NCBI GenBank assembly: GCA_018136815.1
Contig: CM030934.1
Span: forward strand, 430,979 to 494,978
Source of the DNA: Isochrysis galbana
Taxonomy: Eukaryota; Haptophyta; Isochrysidales; Isochrysidaceae
Direction: 5' to 3'
Length of the DNA: 64,000 bases
Under the pieces are notes generated by a model that saw only the letters and a list, made by a program, of their open reading frames with translations, was not told the origin of the DNA and searched no databases. Within the stretch, counting starts at the first letter, position 1. Each line of letters starts with the position of its first letter. This document shows, one piece after another, positions 22,321-32,203 of this stretch. Both the position numbers and the translations under genes were made by a program.

Positions 22321-22705
22321 TCAGCAAGCTGGGATTCCATCAAGCATCAAGAGATTTGTGTGAGCTCGCACAAGCCTTTCCACCGTCCTTTGGCCGAGTC
22401 GGTTGCGCTTCTTTGAGTGGATCCAACCTTCAACAGACCAAAAATGCTCGCACCCTGATGCGGAGCAGTCCATCGAAAGCAGGCGCATCGCCGCCCAACG
22501 AAGATGTTTCCAAGGCGCGAGGTAGATCTTTGCCCATTTGTAGGACGCCATATCCTTGGCGTACGATGAGAAAGCACAACCATCAGTCAAGTCGTATGTA
22601 CCTACTGCAAGAGCCTCTTCAAAATCTGCAAGCTCAGCGAGCAAAACAGGATACGGATGCTCATCGTTCGACATTTGGCGCAAAACCTGTTTCACCTCTT
22701 GAGTC
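22321..22705 (-). pseudogene. hAT transposase C-terminal fragment
   Basis: Minus frame with LRQMSNDEHPYPVLLAELAD, KWAKIYLAPWKHLRWAAMRL and SASGCEHFWSVEGWIHSKKR followed by LGQRTVERLVRAHTNL, the hAT dimerisation block (here SGCEHFWS in place of SSAxERxFS). Upstream the similarity stops at the inserted element at 22709-22958. It differs clearly from the hAT fragment at 6196-6543, so at least two hAT lineages have been present. Confidence 0.65.
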
Positions 22706-22708
22706 TTG

Positions 22709-22958
22709 AGAGGGTGCAACCTCAGGTTTGGTTGCGGCGGCGGCGGACGCCAGCCGCTGGACGGCGCTGCCGGAGGCGGCGCGCGGCGCATGTCGACGCC
22801 GCGAGCGGTCGGTATCACGTGAAGCTCAACAACCTCCGCGCCTACGCCAAAGTCCTCAAATCGAACCGGCGCCGCCGCGCCAGTGCGCGTGCGGATGCAG
22901 CTTGGGCGGGTCGTTATCCGGCCAGGACAAAAAAAGGGAACCTCGAGTTGCACCCTCT
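22709..22958. mobile_element. Small inverted-repeat element inserted in the hAT fragment
   Basis: The left end GAGGGTGCAACCTCAGG and right end AACCTCGAGTTGCACCCTC are imperfect inverted repeats. The string TTGAGTCT lies on both sides (about 22700-22707 and 22959-22966), consistent with an 8 bp duplication with three extra bases on the left. A 33 bp stretch including the right end (22926-22958) recurs identically at 23466-23498. No coding capacity. Confidence 0.5.
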
Positions 22959-23060
22959 TGAGTCTCAGATGTGGAAAAGTCGCGCCGACAAAATTCTGGC
23001 TCAAAGCGGTATGCCGTCAATGACGCAATCTCAAAAAAAAATTACTTTGCATACTGTAAG

Positions 23061-23378
23061 ATGTGGGTCTACGTCCGTGAGAGCCTATTCGACGATGGTC
23101 CCTACGACGTCGTCCGCTTGATGAGTCTCTTGGGTGGCATCACCTACTGGTTTGTCGTTAGTGCTATAGGCGCAGCAGTCATCGCGTCGGGGGATGGTCT
23201 TGCGAAGGTCGGGATCGCGGTCGGGGTGGTTTTCGCGCTGTTCATTCCTCTCCTCTTGGTACTGTGGAAGACAAAGTATATTCGCTTCTATAAGACGGAG
23301 AAAATGCAACTGAGCTTTGAGGCGGAGGCGATATTGAAACGGGAGGCACAAACGAAACACAAGACGTCTTCCGCTTGA
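23061..23378 (+). CDS. Small two-helix membrane protein, unknown
   Basis: 105 residues from ATG at 23061; the frame is open further upstream without an ATG. After a short charged start (MWVYVRESLFDDGPYDVVRL) come two hydrophobic segments, GGITYWFVVSAIGAAVIASG and VGIAVGVVFALFIPLLLVLW, and a basic tail rich in Lys and Glu. The cluster of basic residues after the second helix suggests the tail faces the cytosol. I do not recognise a family. It lies between two identical 33 bp repeats (22926-22958 and 23466-23498), one of them the end of a small transposon, so it may have been carried by that element or be an exon beside it. Confidence 0.45.
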   Translation: MWVYVRESLFDDGPYDVVRLMSLLGGITYWFVVSAIGAAVIASGDGLAKVGIAVGVVFALFIPLLLVLWKTKYIRFYKTEKMQLSFEAEAILKREAQTKHKTSSA

Positions 23379-24578
23379 TGCGATGCGCGCGGTCAACCCC
23401 GCCCGAGTTATGGGCGAAGTTAGGGGTCAGTAGAAATTATATACCTAAAAAGCCGGGAGGGGCGTGACAAAAAAAGGGAACCTCGAGTTGCACCCTCTCG
23501 TACGCTCATTCTTCTGCTCGCACTTGCATTCGGTCACCGATCACGATCAGGCGATCAGGCGGCGTGGCGGGTTGGGGGTGGCTCTCGTGCCCACCTGGCT
23601 GGGTGGGTCGTCTGGGCGCGGTCGCTTCGGCGACAGCGGCGTGTCCATGAGAGTTCGTCCTTCTCGGCGAGGGCGGCGGCGCCGGTGAAGGGGAGCGGCG
23701 CGCGCTCCATGACCCTATTAGCTATTAGTTTAGGGGAGTGAAAGGAGTGCTAGAGAGCTTAGGGTTGTTGTGCGGGCGAAGCTACTAGCCGCTAGAGGAC
23801 CAAGGCCACGCGCGAGGCGAGAATCTCGAAAGGTTTTTTGGTATATTTACCAGGCACATCCAGACTCTAGTTTGCTGCTTACACTACACACGGCAAAATC
23901 GGGACCACGCATTCACACGTCCTCGCATTCACGGCGGAGACGCCCATAACCAACAACAATATAAAGGGAAGACGACGATTTCACCTGCTGTGGATTGGCA
24001 GAAGGAGCGCAGCTCGAGCGGGCCTGCTTTCCGTGCCAACAAGCTCGCCCATTACGTGCAGAGAACACACGATAGCATGGGTGCGTGGATTGTTCACTGG
24101 GTTTGCCGAGGGTAGCCGATGGCCTCGGCGCCTCAACGAAGCTTGGGGAACACCGCCTAGCAAGAGCTAGACCGGCGCGCGGACGCTGTGTTGCTGACGA
24201 TCTCGCAGCTCTCCCAGAGCGCCGCTTGAGGATGATTCGCTGAGCGCCACGTTGGAAGTCTTCGAGTCGTCGCTGGATCGGGGGGCACCTCGTAGGCAAA
24301 CATTGGCATAAGAACAGGCTTGCGACGTACTCCTCCGCCACACCGCGAACATGTCGGTAGAGGAGCTCGAACATGCGCGATGAGACAATGCACCGAGCGG
24401 GACATTCCCATAGCTGCCAAGAAGGCTTCTCTCGAAGGAGCTCCACCAGCGGCTTCGCAAGGTGCCATCGCAATTGCGGCAAATGCACAAGCCTCATATA
24501 CGCGCTGCGCACGTGCAGAGGTCGGAGTTGTGTTCAAGCACGTCCTGACCGCCAGATGCGGTGCCGAGGCAAGACGGC
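23379..24578. other. Intergenic, contains the second 33 bp repeat at 23466-23498
   Basis: No gene recognised. The identical 33 bp copy (beginning GACAAAAAAAGGGAACCTCG) is the only repeat seen. The last few hundred bases are presumably 3' flank of the RING gene; the frame continuing below 24579 on the minus strand is intron read-through. Confidence 0.4.
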
Positions 24579-25747
24579 TCATGTAGTGAAAAGCTGAATC
24601 ACGTCCGCGATACTTCCTTGGCAGACAGGGCACGAGAGCCGCCGGAGCTTGGCAGTGCACTCCAGGCAGGCCACGACCTGTGGGAGCGCCGAGAGGGTGT
24701 GGCCCTAGGCGTGTGTGCAAGCCCCCGCTCACGACATCGCGCGCATGTCTGGGGGGGAGGGGGAGGACTCGCACATGTCCACACGGGGCGTAGAGAGTAT
24801 TGCACTTGGCAGCCCAACAAAGCTTGCACGTCTCTCCGTGCGTCAGGGCCGTAGTGCCGGCCGCATCGCACTGCGCCGATGCGCCCTCAGCAACGGTGCG
24901 AGAGGCAACGGTCCGGCCCGCGTCCTCCGACATGAGCAGACCATGGCGCGATGCGTTGCGAGCGGCCGCGCTCGCCAGAATGACATCGGGGCTCGACATG
25001 CGGCTGAGGGCGAGTCGAGCATGAACGCGTGCCAGGAGCAGCGCGGCAGCGCGCGCGTCGGCTGGCGCCTCCTGCACAAACAGAGAGGGGGCGGGCGGAG
25101 TCTCCGGGGCACGGCCGACCAATAGCCACGGCATGCGGAACGGCGCGTGCGAGGCCGGCCAAAGCTGGGAAATGCGGCCTTTGGCGATGACAACCTTGGA
25201 GAACGGCGACGGGTTGAAAAATGAGGGAGGCGCGTCGACCCAGCGACGCAGCAGCTGGATGAGCACCGCGCGCTGCGTGGAGCTCGTGAGCGGCTGCGCA
25301 GCCGTTGCGTTGGCTTCATCAGCGAGCGCCTCAATCATCGCGGACCGCCGATGGCGAAGGGGCTGCGACAGAGCCAAAGGCATTAAGAAGAGAGAGGCGG
25401 GGGGGAGAGGGTCAGTCTGGGACTGCGCCCCCTGTAGCGCTAGATGGCCGAGTGGTGCTTACCTTGCGCGTCCTCCGCTCGATGTGCGAGAGCAGCATCA
25501 CTGCTCCAGCGGCAGTGCTGACCGCGCCGACGAGAAGCGAAACCGTTGAGGAGGGCAGGTGGTGTCTGGCGTCAGAGACAAGCGATGCGGCTGCCGCGGG
25601 CACGAGCCGCCAGCTGGGCTGAGGAGGAGGAGGAGGGCAAAGGCGAGAGCTGAGAGCGGTGAGCGTGGCCGCGGCTCCTGCGGAGAGGGAGGTGGCGAGG
25701 GAGGCGAGCAGGGAGTCGCGGCCGGTAGCTGTGCGAGCGAGAGTCAT
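24579..25747 (-). CDS. MUL1/SP1-like RING finger membrane protein
   Basis: Three exons on the minus strand: 25747-25463, 25362-24775 and 24677-24579, with introns of 100 and 97 nt (donors GTAAGC and GTGCGAG, acceptors GTCGCAG and CCACAG), all phase 0; about 323 residues. Exon 1 has a hydrophobic helix (VSLLVGAVSTAAGAVMLL) followed by basic residues. The end carries a C3HC4 RING split by intron 2: CKLCWAAKCNTLYAPCGH joined to VVACLECTAKLRRLSCPVCQ, then GSIADVIQLF. The RING at the extreme C-terminus followed by an IxxVIxxF tail is the arrangement of MUL1 (mitochondrial) and SP1 (chloroplast) E3 ubiquitin ligases, and the length fits (about 340-350). The central BAM-like domain is not clearly recognisable and only one membrane helix is evident, so the subfamily is tentative. 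The splice sites are inferred from the frame joins. Confidence 0.7.
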
Positions 25748-25769
25748 CCGCCACGCCTAGTAGGCGGGG

Positions 25770-25891
25770 AGGGAGGCTCTGGCTCTCTCTGGCTCTCTCT
25801 CTCTCTCTCTCCCCCTCCCTCTCTTCCTCCCTCCCTCTCCCTCTCTCTCTCTCTCCCTCTCTACTCTCTCTCTCTCTCTCTCTCTCTCCCT

Positions 25892-25927
<36 letters not shown>

Positions 25928-25945
25928 TCTACTCTCTCTCTACCC
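25770..25945. repeat. CT microsatellite with TCTACTCTCT units
   Basis: CT dinucleotides interrupted by three regular CCCTCTCTACTCTCT blocks. It lies just upstream of the RING gene's start, in the position where several genes here carry pyrimidine tracts. Confidence 0.85.
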
Positions 25946-27029
25946 TCTCGGTATGTGTCTACGGCTACTTTCACTTCTCTCTCTCCCATAGAGTTTTTTA
26001 CGGGAGGGGGCGGGGGGGGTTGGAGAATAGGGAGGGGACCGGAGGAGGGGTAGAAATAGGGGAAGGGGGGGGGAAGGAGAGGGAGAGGGAGAGGAAAGAG
26101 AAGAGAGCGTGCCGCTGCTCCTCTCCCTCACTGTATTCTCTCCTTTCTCTTCTTTGATCCCTCTAGAACTCCAGAACTCTCTCTCCTCTTCTCCTCTCCG
26201 CGTGTGTGTGACGGACGCCCCAAACATCAGGAAGAAGAAAGAACTCTTCTCTACTCTTCGTGTTCCCTAGCTTCCCCCTTATCTCCCTCTTCTCTCTCCT
26301 TTTCTTATCCCCACCGATCACCTTGAGCTCTCCTCTCTCCTCCGCCTGCTCCAGAAGTCACTCGATGAAGCTCTCGAACACATCTCATTGTCAACCGCTC
26401 TTTATTATCCCTCCGTCGGCCCCTCGCGTCGGGATCAATCTCGCCCTCTCTCACTCTCTTCTCTCTCTTCTTCTCCCGCGCTCGCTTCTCACCCTCCTCT
26501 CCAGGGAGACTTTCTTCTCTACCTTGGTAAATCTATTTGTAGGACACTCCCTTCCTGGCGAGGTATTCGTTGTCTTCCTGTTTGGGGAGCAATTGGAAAA
26601 GGAGAAGGAACAGGGAGGCGGTGAGAGAGAGAGAGAGAGAGAAGAGGAGAACTTGTTTGTACTCCTGAGATGGAGAGAGGTGGGCTGAGAGAGAGGGAGG
26701 GAGGGAGGGAGGGAGAAAGAGAGAGAGGGGGATAGAGAGAGAGGGGGATAGAGAGAGAGGGAGATAGAGAGAAAGGCGGGAGAGAGAGGGAGAGAGAGGG
26801 GGTGGTAGAGGGGGTGGTAGGGAGAGAGAGAGAGAGAGGGGTCGGGGATTTCACGGAATTCGAGTGCATTTGTACTTAAAAAATCGATGTGAATTATTGT
26901 AGTAATTAGTAAAACTTTTACATAGTTCTTCTATTTGCAGTAGCGTGTGCTGAACCTCGAAGGGTGATCCAATTGGCACCGTCATCGCCATTTCTTTTTT
27001 TTCTAGTATGTCCCGGGTAGTGGATGTCG
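25946..27029. other. Low-complexity GA/CT region, no gene seen
   Basis: Alternating G-rich (25990-26110), CT-rich (26110-26480) and GA-rich (26620-26850) DNA with repeated GGGGATAGAGAGAGA units at 26720-26790. Open frames here are products of the simple repeats. Confidence 0.5.
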
Positions 27030-27720
27030 CGTCACTTGCTCGACGACTTGGTCGAACGCCTCCTCTCCGGCGAGGATGGCGCTGTCGTGGTGCAGGCAAT
27101 GGTCGATCACCCCACGGCGTTTACCGAACTGCTCGATCCAGTCTTATATAAGTCGCGTCCGCCGAAGGGTGCTCGACTCGACCGATCATCGATCATCGCG
27201 CACGTCATCCGGAGCACGCCGAGTCGCTGGACGCTGACGAATTGGGATGGCCCATAGGGCCTGAGGGCAATGAGGAAGGTGGCAAGCCGGCGGCAGGCGC
27301 GGCTGAGGAGACGGCTTCGGAGACGATGACGGGCTGAAGCCCGTCAGCAGAGGAAGGCGGGCAGGCGGGCTTGAGCGAGGGCGAGGACGGCGGCGAGAAC
27401 GACATGGAACGAGCGGCGAGAGGCGAGGGCGAGTGAGAGGAGGGCTGTGATGGCAGGGGCTGGCGAGGCGAGGCGAGTTTGTTGGGTACGAGTGTTACGA
27501 GAGCGAGAGCGACGAGAGCGAGAGCGACGACGGATACGACGACTGGCGACAGGACGACGGACAACGACACCCAGGAAAACACCCCGACTCTCGCCCCACG
27601 ACTTTCTCACATAACTCGACTAAAATCAAACCCAAACACTCCGGCCAGACAACGACGGACGACGATCAGAAGGCGATCTGTCGGCGATCCCGTCTGGAAG
27701 GGGAATCGCACCATAACGGA
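27030..27720 (-). mobile_element. Retroelement remnant with Ser/Pro-rich gag-like frame
   Basis: The minus-strand frame at 27205-27582 contains SFSPPSSPSLKPACPPSSAD and AAPAAGLPPSSLPSGP. The plus-strand frame at 36958-37416 has the same peptide with a few substitutions, so the frame is conserved between copies and probably coding. Flanking nucleotide blocks (GAGAGCGAGAGCGACGAGAG, ACGACGGACAACG) are shared with 7180-7200 and 36990-37090. It is a third partial copy of the Ty3-like family; the rest is absent. Confidence 0.5.
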
Positions 27721-27734
27721 AACGAGGGTAAGAC

Positions 27735-27912
27735 CCGTAACCGGTTTACCAGATATCCAGATAATAGGTATCTTTGCCTATTAAGTAGACGGATCCAGGT
27801 ATCCAGATAGGGATCGTGCGCCGCGCTACCAGGCAGCCGGATATCCAGATAGTAAATCCTGGCATACCAGATACTTCCAGGTACCCGGTTATCCGTCATA
27901 TATCCAGATACC
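27735..27912. repeat. TATCCAGATA repeat cluster
   Basis: The core TATCCAGATA occurs at least four times, with shorter ACCAGATA, CCAGGTA and GGATATCC variants between, at irregular spacing of about 20-60 bp. ACCGGTTTACC near 27738 and GGTACCCGGTTATCC near 27877 flank the cluster. It is not explained by a neighbouring gene. Confidence 0.7.
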
Positions 27913-28489
27913 GTTGTTGAGAATCGCCTCAATTCGATCTCTCTCGCTCCGTTACCCTTCATTTGGTATTCTTCAATGAAACTCCTGTTTTCGTATGACA
28001 ACAGACATCTGTCTCCGCGCGCTGAAGTGTTTGCTTGTATTATGGATCGAGAGGGAGAGGGCGAGTAGCTACTGACATCATGTAATTCCATAAAACATCA
28101 TACTTATTCATGTAATCACAAGGGAGTGAGCGGAGAGCCGAGGGGGGCACGCAGCCGTCGACGGCTGTCTTGCGAGTTGATGGTTACCATGAGAAAGTTA
28201 ACCATGAGAAAATGGATGCCAGTAAATCTCTCTTCCCCCCCCCCCCCCCCTCTCCACCCCCTCGTCACCTCCGCGGATGGGCGTCTCCGCCTCCTCCCCC
28301 AGCCGGTGAAGCCGAACGCGGAGGTGACGAGGGCCGGCTTCCGCCCGCTCCGGGGGCGACCGCACCCGCACAGGCAGCTTTTCGTGCCCGGTGTGGAGGG
28401 GTGGCAGGTTGACGACGCAGTGACCGGCTTCCCGCACGTTCTGCGGGAGGCGGATTGCAGGAGGCGAGGGGGCCTCGTTCGGCTGCACG

Positions 28490-29090
28490 TGGCGGCGGTG
28501 AAGGCGGCGATGGTGACGGCGGTGGCAGGGAGGGAGGCGGGGGAGAAGGCGGCGGCGGTGAGGGAGGCGGTGGTGATGGTGGTAGCGGAGACGGCGGCGG
28601 TGGTGAGGGTGGCAAGGTGAGGGAGGCGGCGGTGAGGGAGGCGGCGGTGAGGGAGGCGGCGGTGAGGGAGGCGGCGGTGAGGGAGGCGGCGGTGAGGGAG
28701 GCGGAGGCGAGGGCGGCGGTGGTGAAGGCGGTGGCGGGGAGGGCGGTGGCGGTGAAGGCGGTGGCGGGGAGGGAGGCGGGGGAGAAGGCGGCGGCGGTGA
28801 GGGAGGCGGTGGTGATTGATGGTGGTTGCGGAGACGGCGGCGGTGGTGAGGGTGGCGGAGGTGAGGGAGGCGGCGGTGAGGGAGGCGGCGGTGAGGGAGG
28901 CGGCGGTGAAGGCGGTGGCGGCGAGAAAGGCGGTGGTGACGGCGGCGGCGAGGGAGGCGGTGGTGACGGCGGCGGCGGCGAAGGCGGCGGCGGTGCGGCG
29001 GTGAAGGCGGCGGCGGCGAAGGCTGCGGTGGCGAGGGAGGCGGCGGTGAAGGCGGTGGCGGTGAGGGAGGCGGCGGTGAGGGCGCAAAGC
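28490..29090. repeat. G-rich minisatellite, GGAGGCGGCGGTGAG-type units
   Basis: About 600 bp of imperfect 12-15 bp units (GAGGGAGGCGGCGGT, GAAGGCGGTGGCGG). On the minus strand one phase reads SPPPP repeats as in hydroxyproline-rich wall glycoproteins, but phases change repeatedly and flanking sequence gives no protein signal, so I annotate only the repeat. Confidence 0.9.
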
Positions 29091-29498
29091 AGGACCGACG
29101 CGGAGGGGCGCCAGAGTCGAACAGCGCCGCGCATGTGCGCTACGCGTCAAACCTAAATCGCGCGATGGACGGCTTTCTGGCGAAGGGGGCGACGGTGCAC
29201 GGTGCACGATCTGCGCCGTTTCTACATCCAGGCCGTCTGGTTGGGATTCAGGTACGAAGAGACGACGCTCACGTTCAATCGAGTTGCGATTGCACTTGGA
29301 CATTTTTAAATTTGAAATACCTATCGAATATTTTAGTAAGTTGTTCAAGTGGAAATTCAATGATGTTTTGACAAAACTGTTTTGAGATCCATGATGATTT
29401 GAGACAACAGTGAACTTTTCAGTCCAACACACAATCTGCCAGATACCAGGTGATATTTCTTTGTCTTCGAATGATTTGTCCATTTTCCATTTTCAAAT

Positions 29499-30172
29499 CG
29501 GCTAAAAAGTTCCGTCCTACATTATAGGACCGCGTCCTACGATTTCGGTGTATTTGTAGGACCCTGAGCGCTGAGCTTGAAAGCCACTAAACTTTCGAGA
29601 GTGAAGGATTGGGACTTCCCACCAACTGAAGGATAGTCCCAACTCAGTCTTGAGATCCTTAGCTCCCACTATGGCCAAGGCTGTAGACTTCGTCTTGACC
29701 GAGCTTTCGGCTCCAGCGTGAACTGAGTACCTCGGCCATCGGAGGCCACTGGATGCATCGAGAGTTTTGTTTTTGCCCCGCAAGAGGCAAAAGCAGCCAA
29801 AACTCTCATTGGGCTTCAAAACCAAGCTTGGTCTCCACTGAAGGTCGAAAAGAACCCATGCCAAAGAGCATTCCATCTCGTGGGAGCAAGTTCTAGGGAG
29901 CTCATCATGAGCCTCAAATCGTGTCCTCAGGTGTTTGCGGCAATTCGTAGGACAACGCCGTTTTTTGCCGGGAAGGCTTCCGCGAGTGGCAAATAAGTCA
30001 TTATGCTTTGAGAATGGTGTCTTGAGCCTCTAGGAGGACTCAATGAGGGCAATGAGATGAACACAGAAACCAAATCCTAGCTCCCCATTCCTAGATTGAA
30101 CCGTGTCTTCATAGTTCACAACGTCGTCCTACATTGTAGGACTCGTCCTATAAAGCTGGGTACCTTTATCCG
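29499..30172 (+). mobile_element. DNA transposon family with CGG...CCG ends and 4 bp TSD, copy A
   Basis: A 674 bp unit bounded by imperfect inverted repeats (CGGCTAAAAAGTTCCG at the left; complement of the right end CGGATAAAGGTACCC). The flanking direct repeat AAAT is present at 29495-29498 and 30173-30176. Copy B lies in inverted orientation at 34622-35278. Both ends contain palindromes built of GTCCTAC/GTAGGAC. No long frame, so it is non-autonomous. A 4 bp duplication excludes hAT (8 bp) and Tc1/mariner (TA); superfamily unknown. Confidence 0.88.
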
Positions 30173-30203
30173 AAATCTCCACTTAGTATGGAAACGTTAG
30201 TTA

Positions 30204-30665
30204 TCATGTTTGTTGCAATGAAGCCATCAACTTCAACTTCCAGCAGCAAAACATGTCATCGTATTCGCATATTTCGTGAGAAGGATCGACTCCGTTCGTC
30301 CAGCATATTCGTTGAGAATCCTCAGGTTTTCTAGATTGGAATTTTGTCTCACATTCCATGTTATTCTCGGTGCATTCCGTCAATACAACAATGGCAATGA
30401 ATTTGAGCTTCATTACTATTTGAAATTGTTGCTGATCTAGCACGTTAAAGTTACTAGTCAATACAAGAATCATGTTTTTCATGCCTTGTAGTAGTGCGAT
30501 TGGATCACCCACCTGGTCTGTATGTACGCCATTTTTTTGGTACAAACGCATGACTTTCGGTTGACCGACTGCTGAAGTAATATTTGATCCGTCTAGGATG
30601 ATCACATCTTCTATATCTTTAGTCGCAACTTTGATGACATCGATTATGGAGTCGAGATTGATCAT
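30204..30665 (-). CDS. Unknown protein in AT-richer block (153 aa)
   Basis: From ATG at 30665. Begins MINLDSIIDVIKVATKDIED then VIILDGSNITSAVG; a central helix-strand region (ALLQGMKNMILVLTSNFNVL, IVMKLKFIAIVVLTEC) looks like an alpha/beta fold, and the C-terminus is Cys/Trp-rich. I recognise no family. The gene lies 49 bp downstream of the F-box-like frame on the same strand, without introns, and its base composition is visibly lower in G+C than the host genes around it. That compact arrangement between two transposon copies suggests foreign, possibly viral, origin; this is inference. Confidence 0.5.
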   Translation of the reverse strand: MINLDSIIDVIKVATKDIEDVIILDGSNITSAVGQPKVMRLYQKNGVHTDQVGDPIALLQGMKNMILVLTSNFNVLDQQQFQIVMKLKFIAIVVLTECTENNMECETKFQSRKPEDSQRICWTNGVDPSHEICEYDDMFCCWKLKLMASLQQT

Positions 30666-30714
30666 GATAGTTCCTAAAAAAGCACATGGAAAAAAAATGA
30701 CCGACAGACTCAAT

Positions 30715-31719
30715 TCAATCCCACACGACCGATGCGGCGTGAAGTTCTGAGAATATGTTGGTGTAGAAGAATGCGTTTCTAAAGAAACTCTCCGCAAATG
30801 GCACCATCTCACGTATTTCAAATTCCATATGATTGATCATGTCATCAAATGATTGTTTGATCCTATGAACCTCATCCAGTCTATTCGAATCAGTGTGGAT
30901 GTCTAATGCATACGGATCATCATCCAATACACTCAAGAAGTCACGAACCCATTCGAACGCCTCTTCCAGATCAGGATTGGATAGTACAGAAGTAATTGCG
31001 TGCACCACATAAATGATGCGATGATAAAACGGCTTAGTGAGAAAATTCTGTTCGACTGGCCACATGTGCATCTGCAGCATCGCATCCCTGATTTTACGTA
31101 CCGGAATATCGCCCTCCTCAGTCATCGCATATGTGTTGTTCTGCGTCAAGATTGGCCACCCCTCGGGCTGCTCCCCTAATACTGTCAGGTACAAAGCAGG
31201 CGTTAATGTGCTCATCAAAGACACTGATGTGACATCGGGCGCTATCACGGCAAGCAGCTCCACGAGATGAGAACGCACAACTTCGCGTTCCTCCTCGGAC
31301 TCGAAGATCATGGGTGGACCCACTTCATTAATGTGGAAGTCGACCTCCTTGAGCTTTGTCTCCAGTGCTTCGACAGGGTCCGCCGTTGTGTCGTCGTGGA
31401 GTTCAATGACTTGAATCGCGCTCAACAAGATTGTGACACTTTGAAAGATCGCGCCCCTCACCGAATGGGCAGAATCGCGGTACAAGATTGCACGATCATC
31501 ACTCGAAGGAGTTTTAATTGGCCAGACGTACAACCTCCTCGTCGCACGCCGCAGCTTCGCCCGTATGTCCAATCCTTCCCGGTAGACAAGACTGTCGACT
31601 AGCGCTTGCCGATTGACGGAAGACAAGCTAAGCCGGTCTTTTGGGGAAAGGAAGTGAGCGATGCGCCTACTCACGTCATTGGTGAGCTTCGGGTTGAGTT
31701 GTTCGACCACCCGATCCAT
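30715..31719 (-). CDS. F-box-like protein, possibly of viral origin (334 aa)
   Basis: Intronless frame from ATG at 31719. Residues about 14-45 (VSRRIAHFLSPKDRLSLSSV followed by NRQALVDS) fit an F-box: a short helix with leucines, Pro/Asp turn, then SLSSVNR. The remainder is helical with no repeats of the leucine-rich or kelch type that usually follow. F-box proteins connect substrates to SCF ubiquitin ligases, and large DNA viruses often encode short-repeat F-box proteins; neither role can be shown here. Codon use is more A/T-rich than in neighbouring host genes. The next frame downstream follows after 49 bp in the same direction, an arrangement more like a viral or bacterial gene block than this genome. 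Confidence 0.6.
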   Translation of the reverse strand: MDRVVEQLNPKLTNDVSRRIAHFLSPKDRLSLSSVNRQALVDSLVYREGLDIRAKLRRATRRLYVWPIKTPSSDDRAILYRDSAHSVRGAIFQSVTILLSAIQVIELHDDTTADPVEALETKLKEVDFHINEVGPPMIFESEEEREVVRSHLVELLAVIAPDVTSVSLMSTLTPALYLTVLGEQPEGWPILTQNNTYAMTEEGDIPVRKIRDAMLQMHMWPVEQNFLTKPFYHRIIYVVHAITSVLSNPDLEEAFEWVRDFLSVLDDDPYALDIHTDSNRLDEVHRIKQSFDDMINHMEFEIREMVPFAESFFRNAFFYTNIFSELHAASVVWD

Positions 31720-31740
31720 GGGCGCTCCGTCTATTGATTA

Positions 31741-32118
31741 GCCGGCGGAGGCGAGGGCGGCGGAGGCGAGGGCGGCGGAGGCGAGGGCGGTGGAGGAGAT
31801 GGAGGAGGTGGCGAAGGCGGCGGGGGGGAGGGTGGTGGTGGAGATGGCGGGGGAGGCGAGGGCAGGGGAGGAGAGGGAGGAGGTGGAGAAGGTGGTGGAG
31901 GCGAGGGGGGTGGAGGAGAGGGAGGTGGAGGCGAGGGGGGCGGAGGCGAGGGCGGCGGAGGTGAAGGAGGTGGAGGCGAGGGCGGTGGAGGCGAGGGCGG
32001 CGGGGGAGAGGGCGGTGGAGGCGAGGGCGGCGGAGGCGAGGGCGGCGGAGGCGAGGGTGGTGGAGGCGAGGGTGGTGGAGGCGAGGGTGGTGGAGGCGAG
32101 GGTGGCGGAGCCGGGGGG
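31741..32118. repeat. G-rich minisatellite, GGCGAGGGCGGCGGA units
   Basis: 15 bp units with T/G variation, for example GGCGGAGGCGAGGGC and GGTGGAGGCGAGGGT, about 25 copies. Similar to the 28490-29090 array but distinct in period. Followed by a 28-G run. Confidence 0.9.
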
Positions 32119-32122
32119 AAAA

Positions 32123-32150
32123 GGGGGGGGGGGGGGGGGGGGGGGGGGGG
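32123..32150. repeat. Run of 28 G
   Basis: Uninterrupted poly-G; the longest homopolymer in the window. Confidence 0.97.
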
Positions 32151-32203
32151 CCGAGTTGGACCCCCTCTTTCCCTCTCTCCCTCCCGTCCCTCTCTTCTCT
32201 CAG

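Noticed and set aside
24157-24578. Long C-terminal extension of the RING protein as a single open frame
   Set aside because: It follows from reading through the 97 nt intron and continuing out of frame; splicing restores the second half of the RING and a stop at 24579.
28116-29483. SPPPP-rich extensin or pherophorin-like protein on the minus strand
   Set aside because: The frame alternates between PPPPS and TAASL phases as unit length varies, has no signal peptide and no conserved flanks. A minisatellite explains it.
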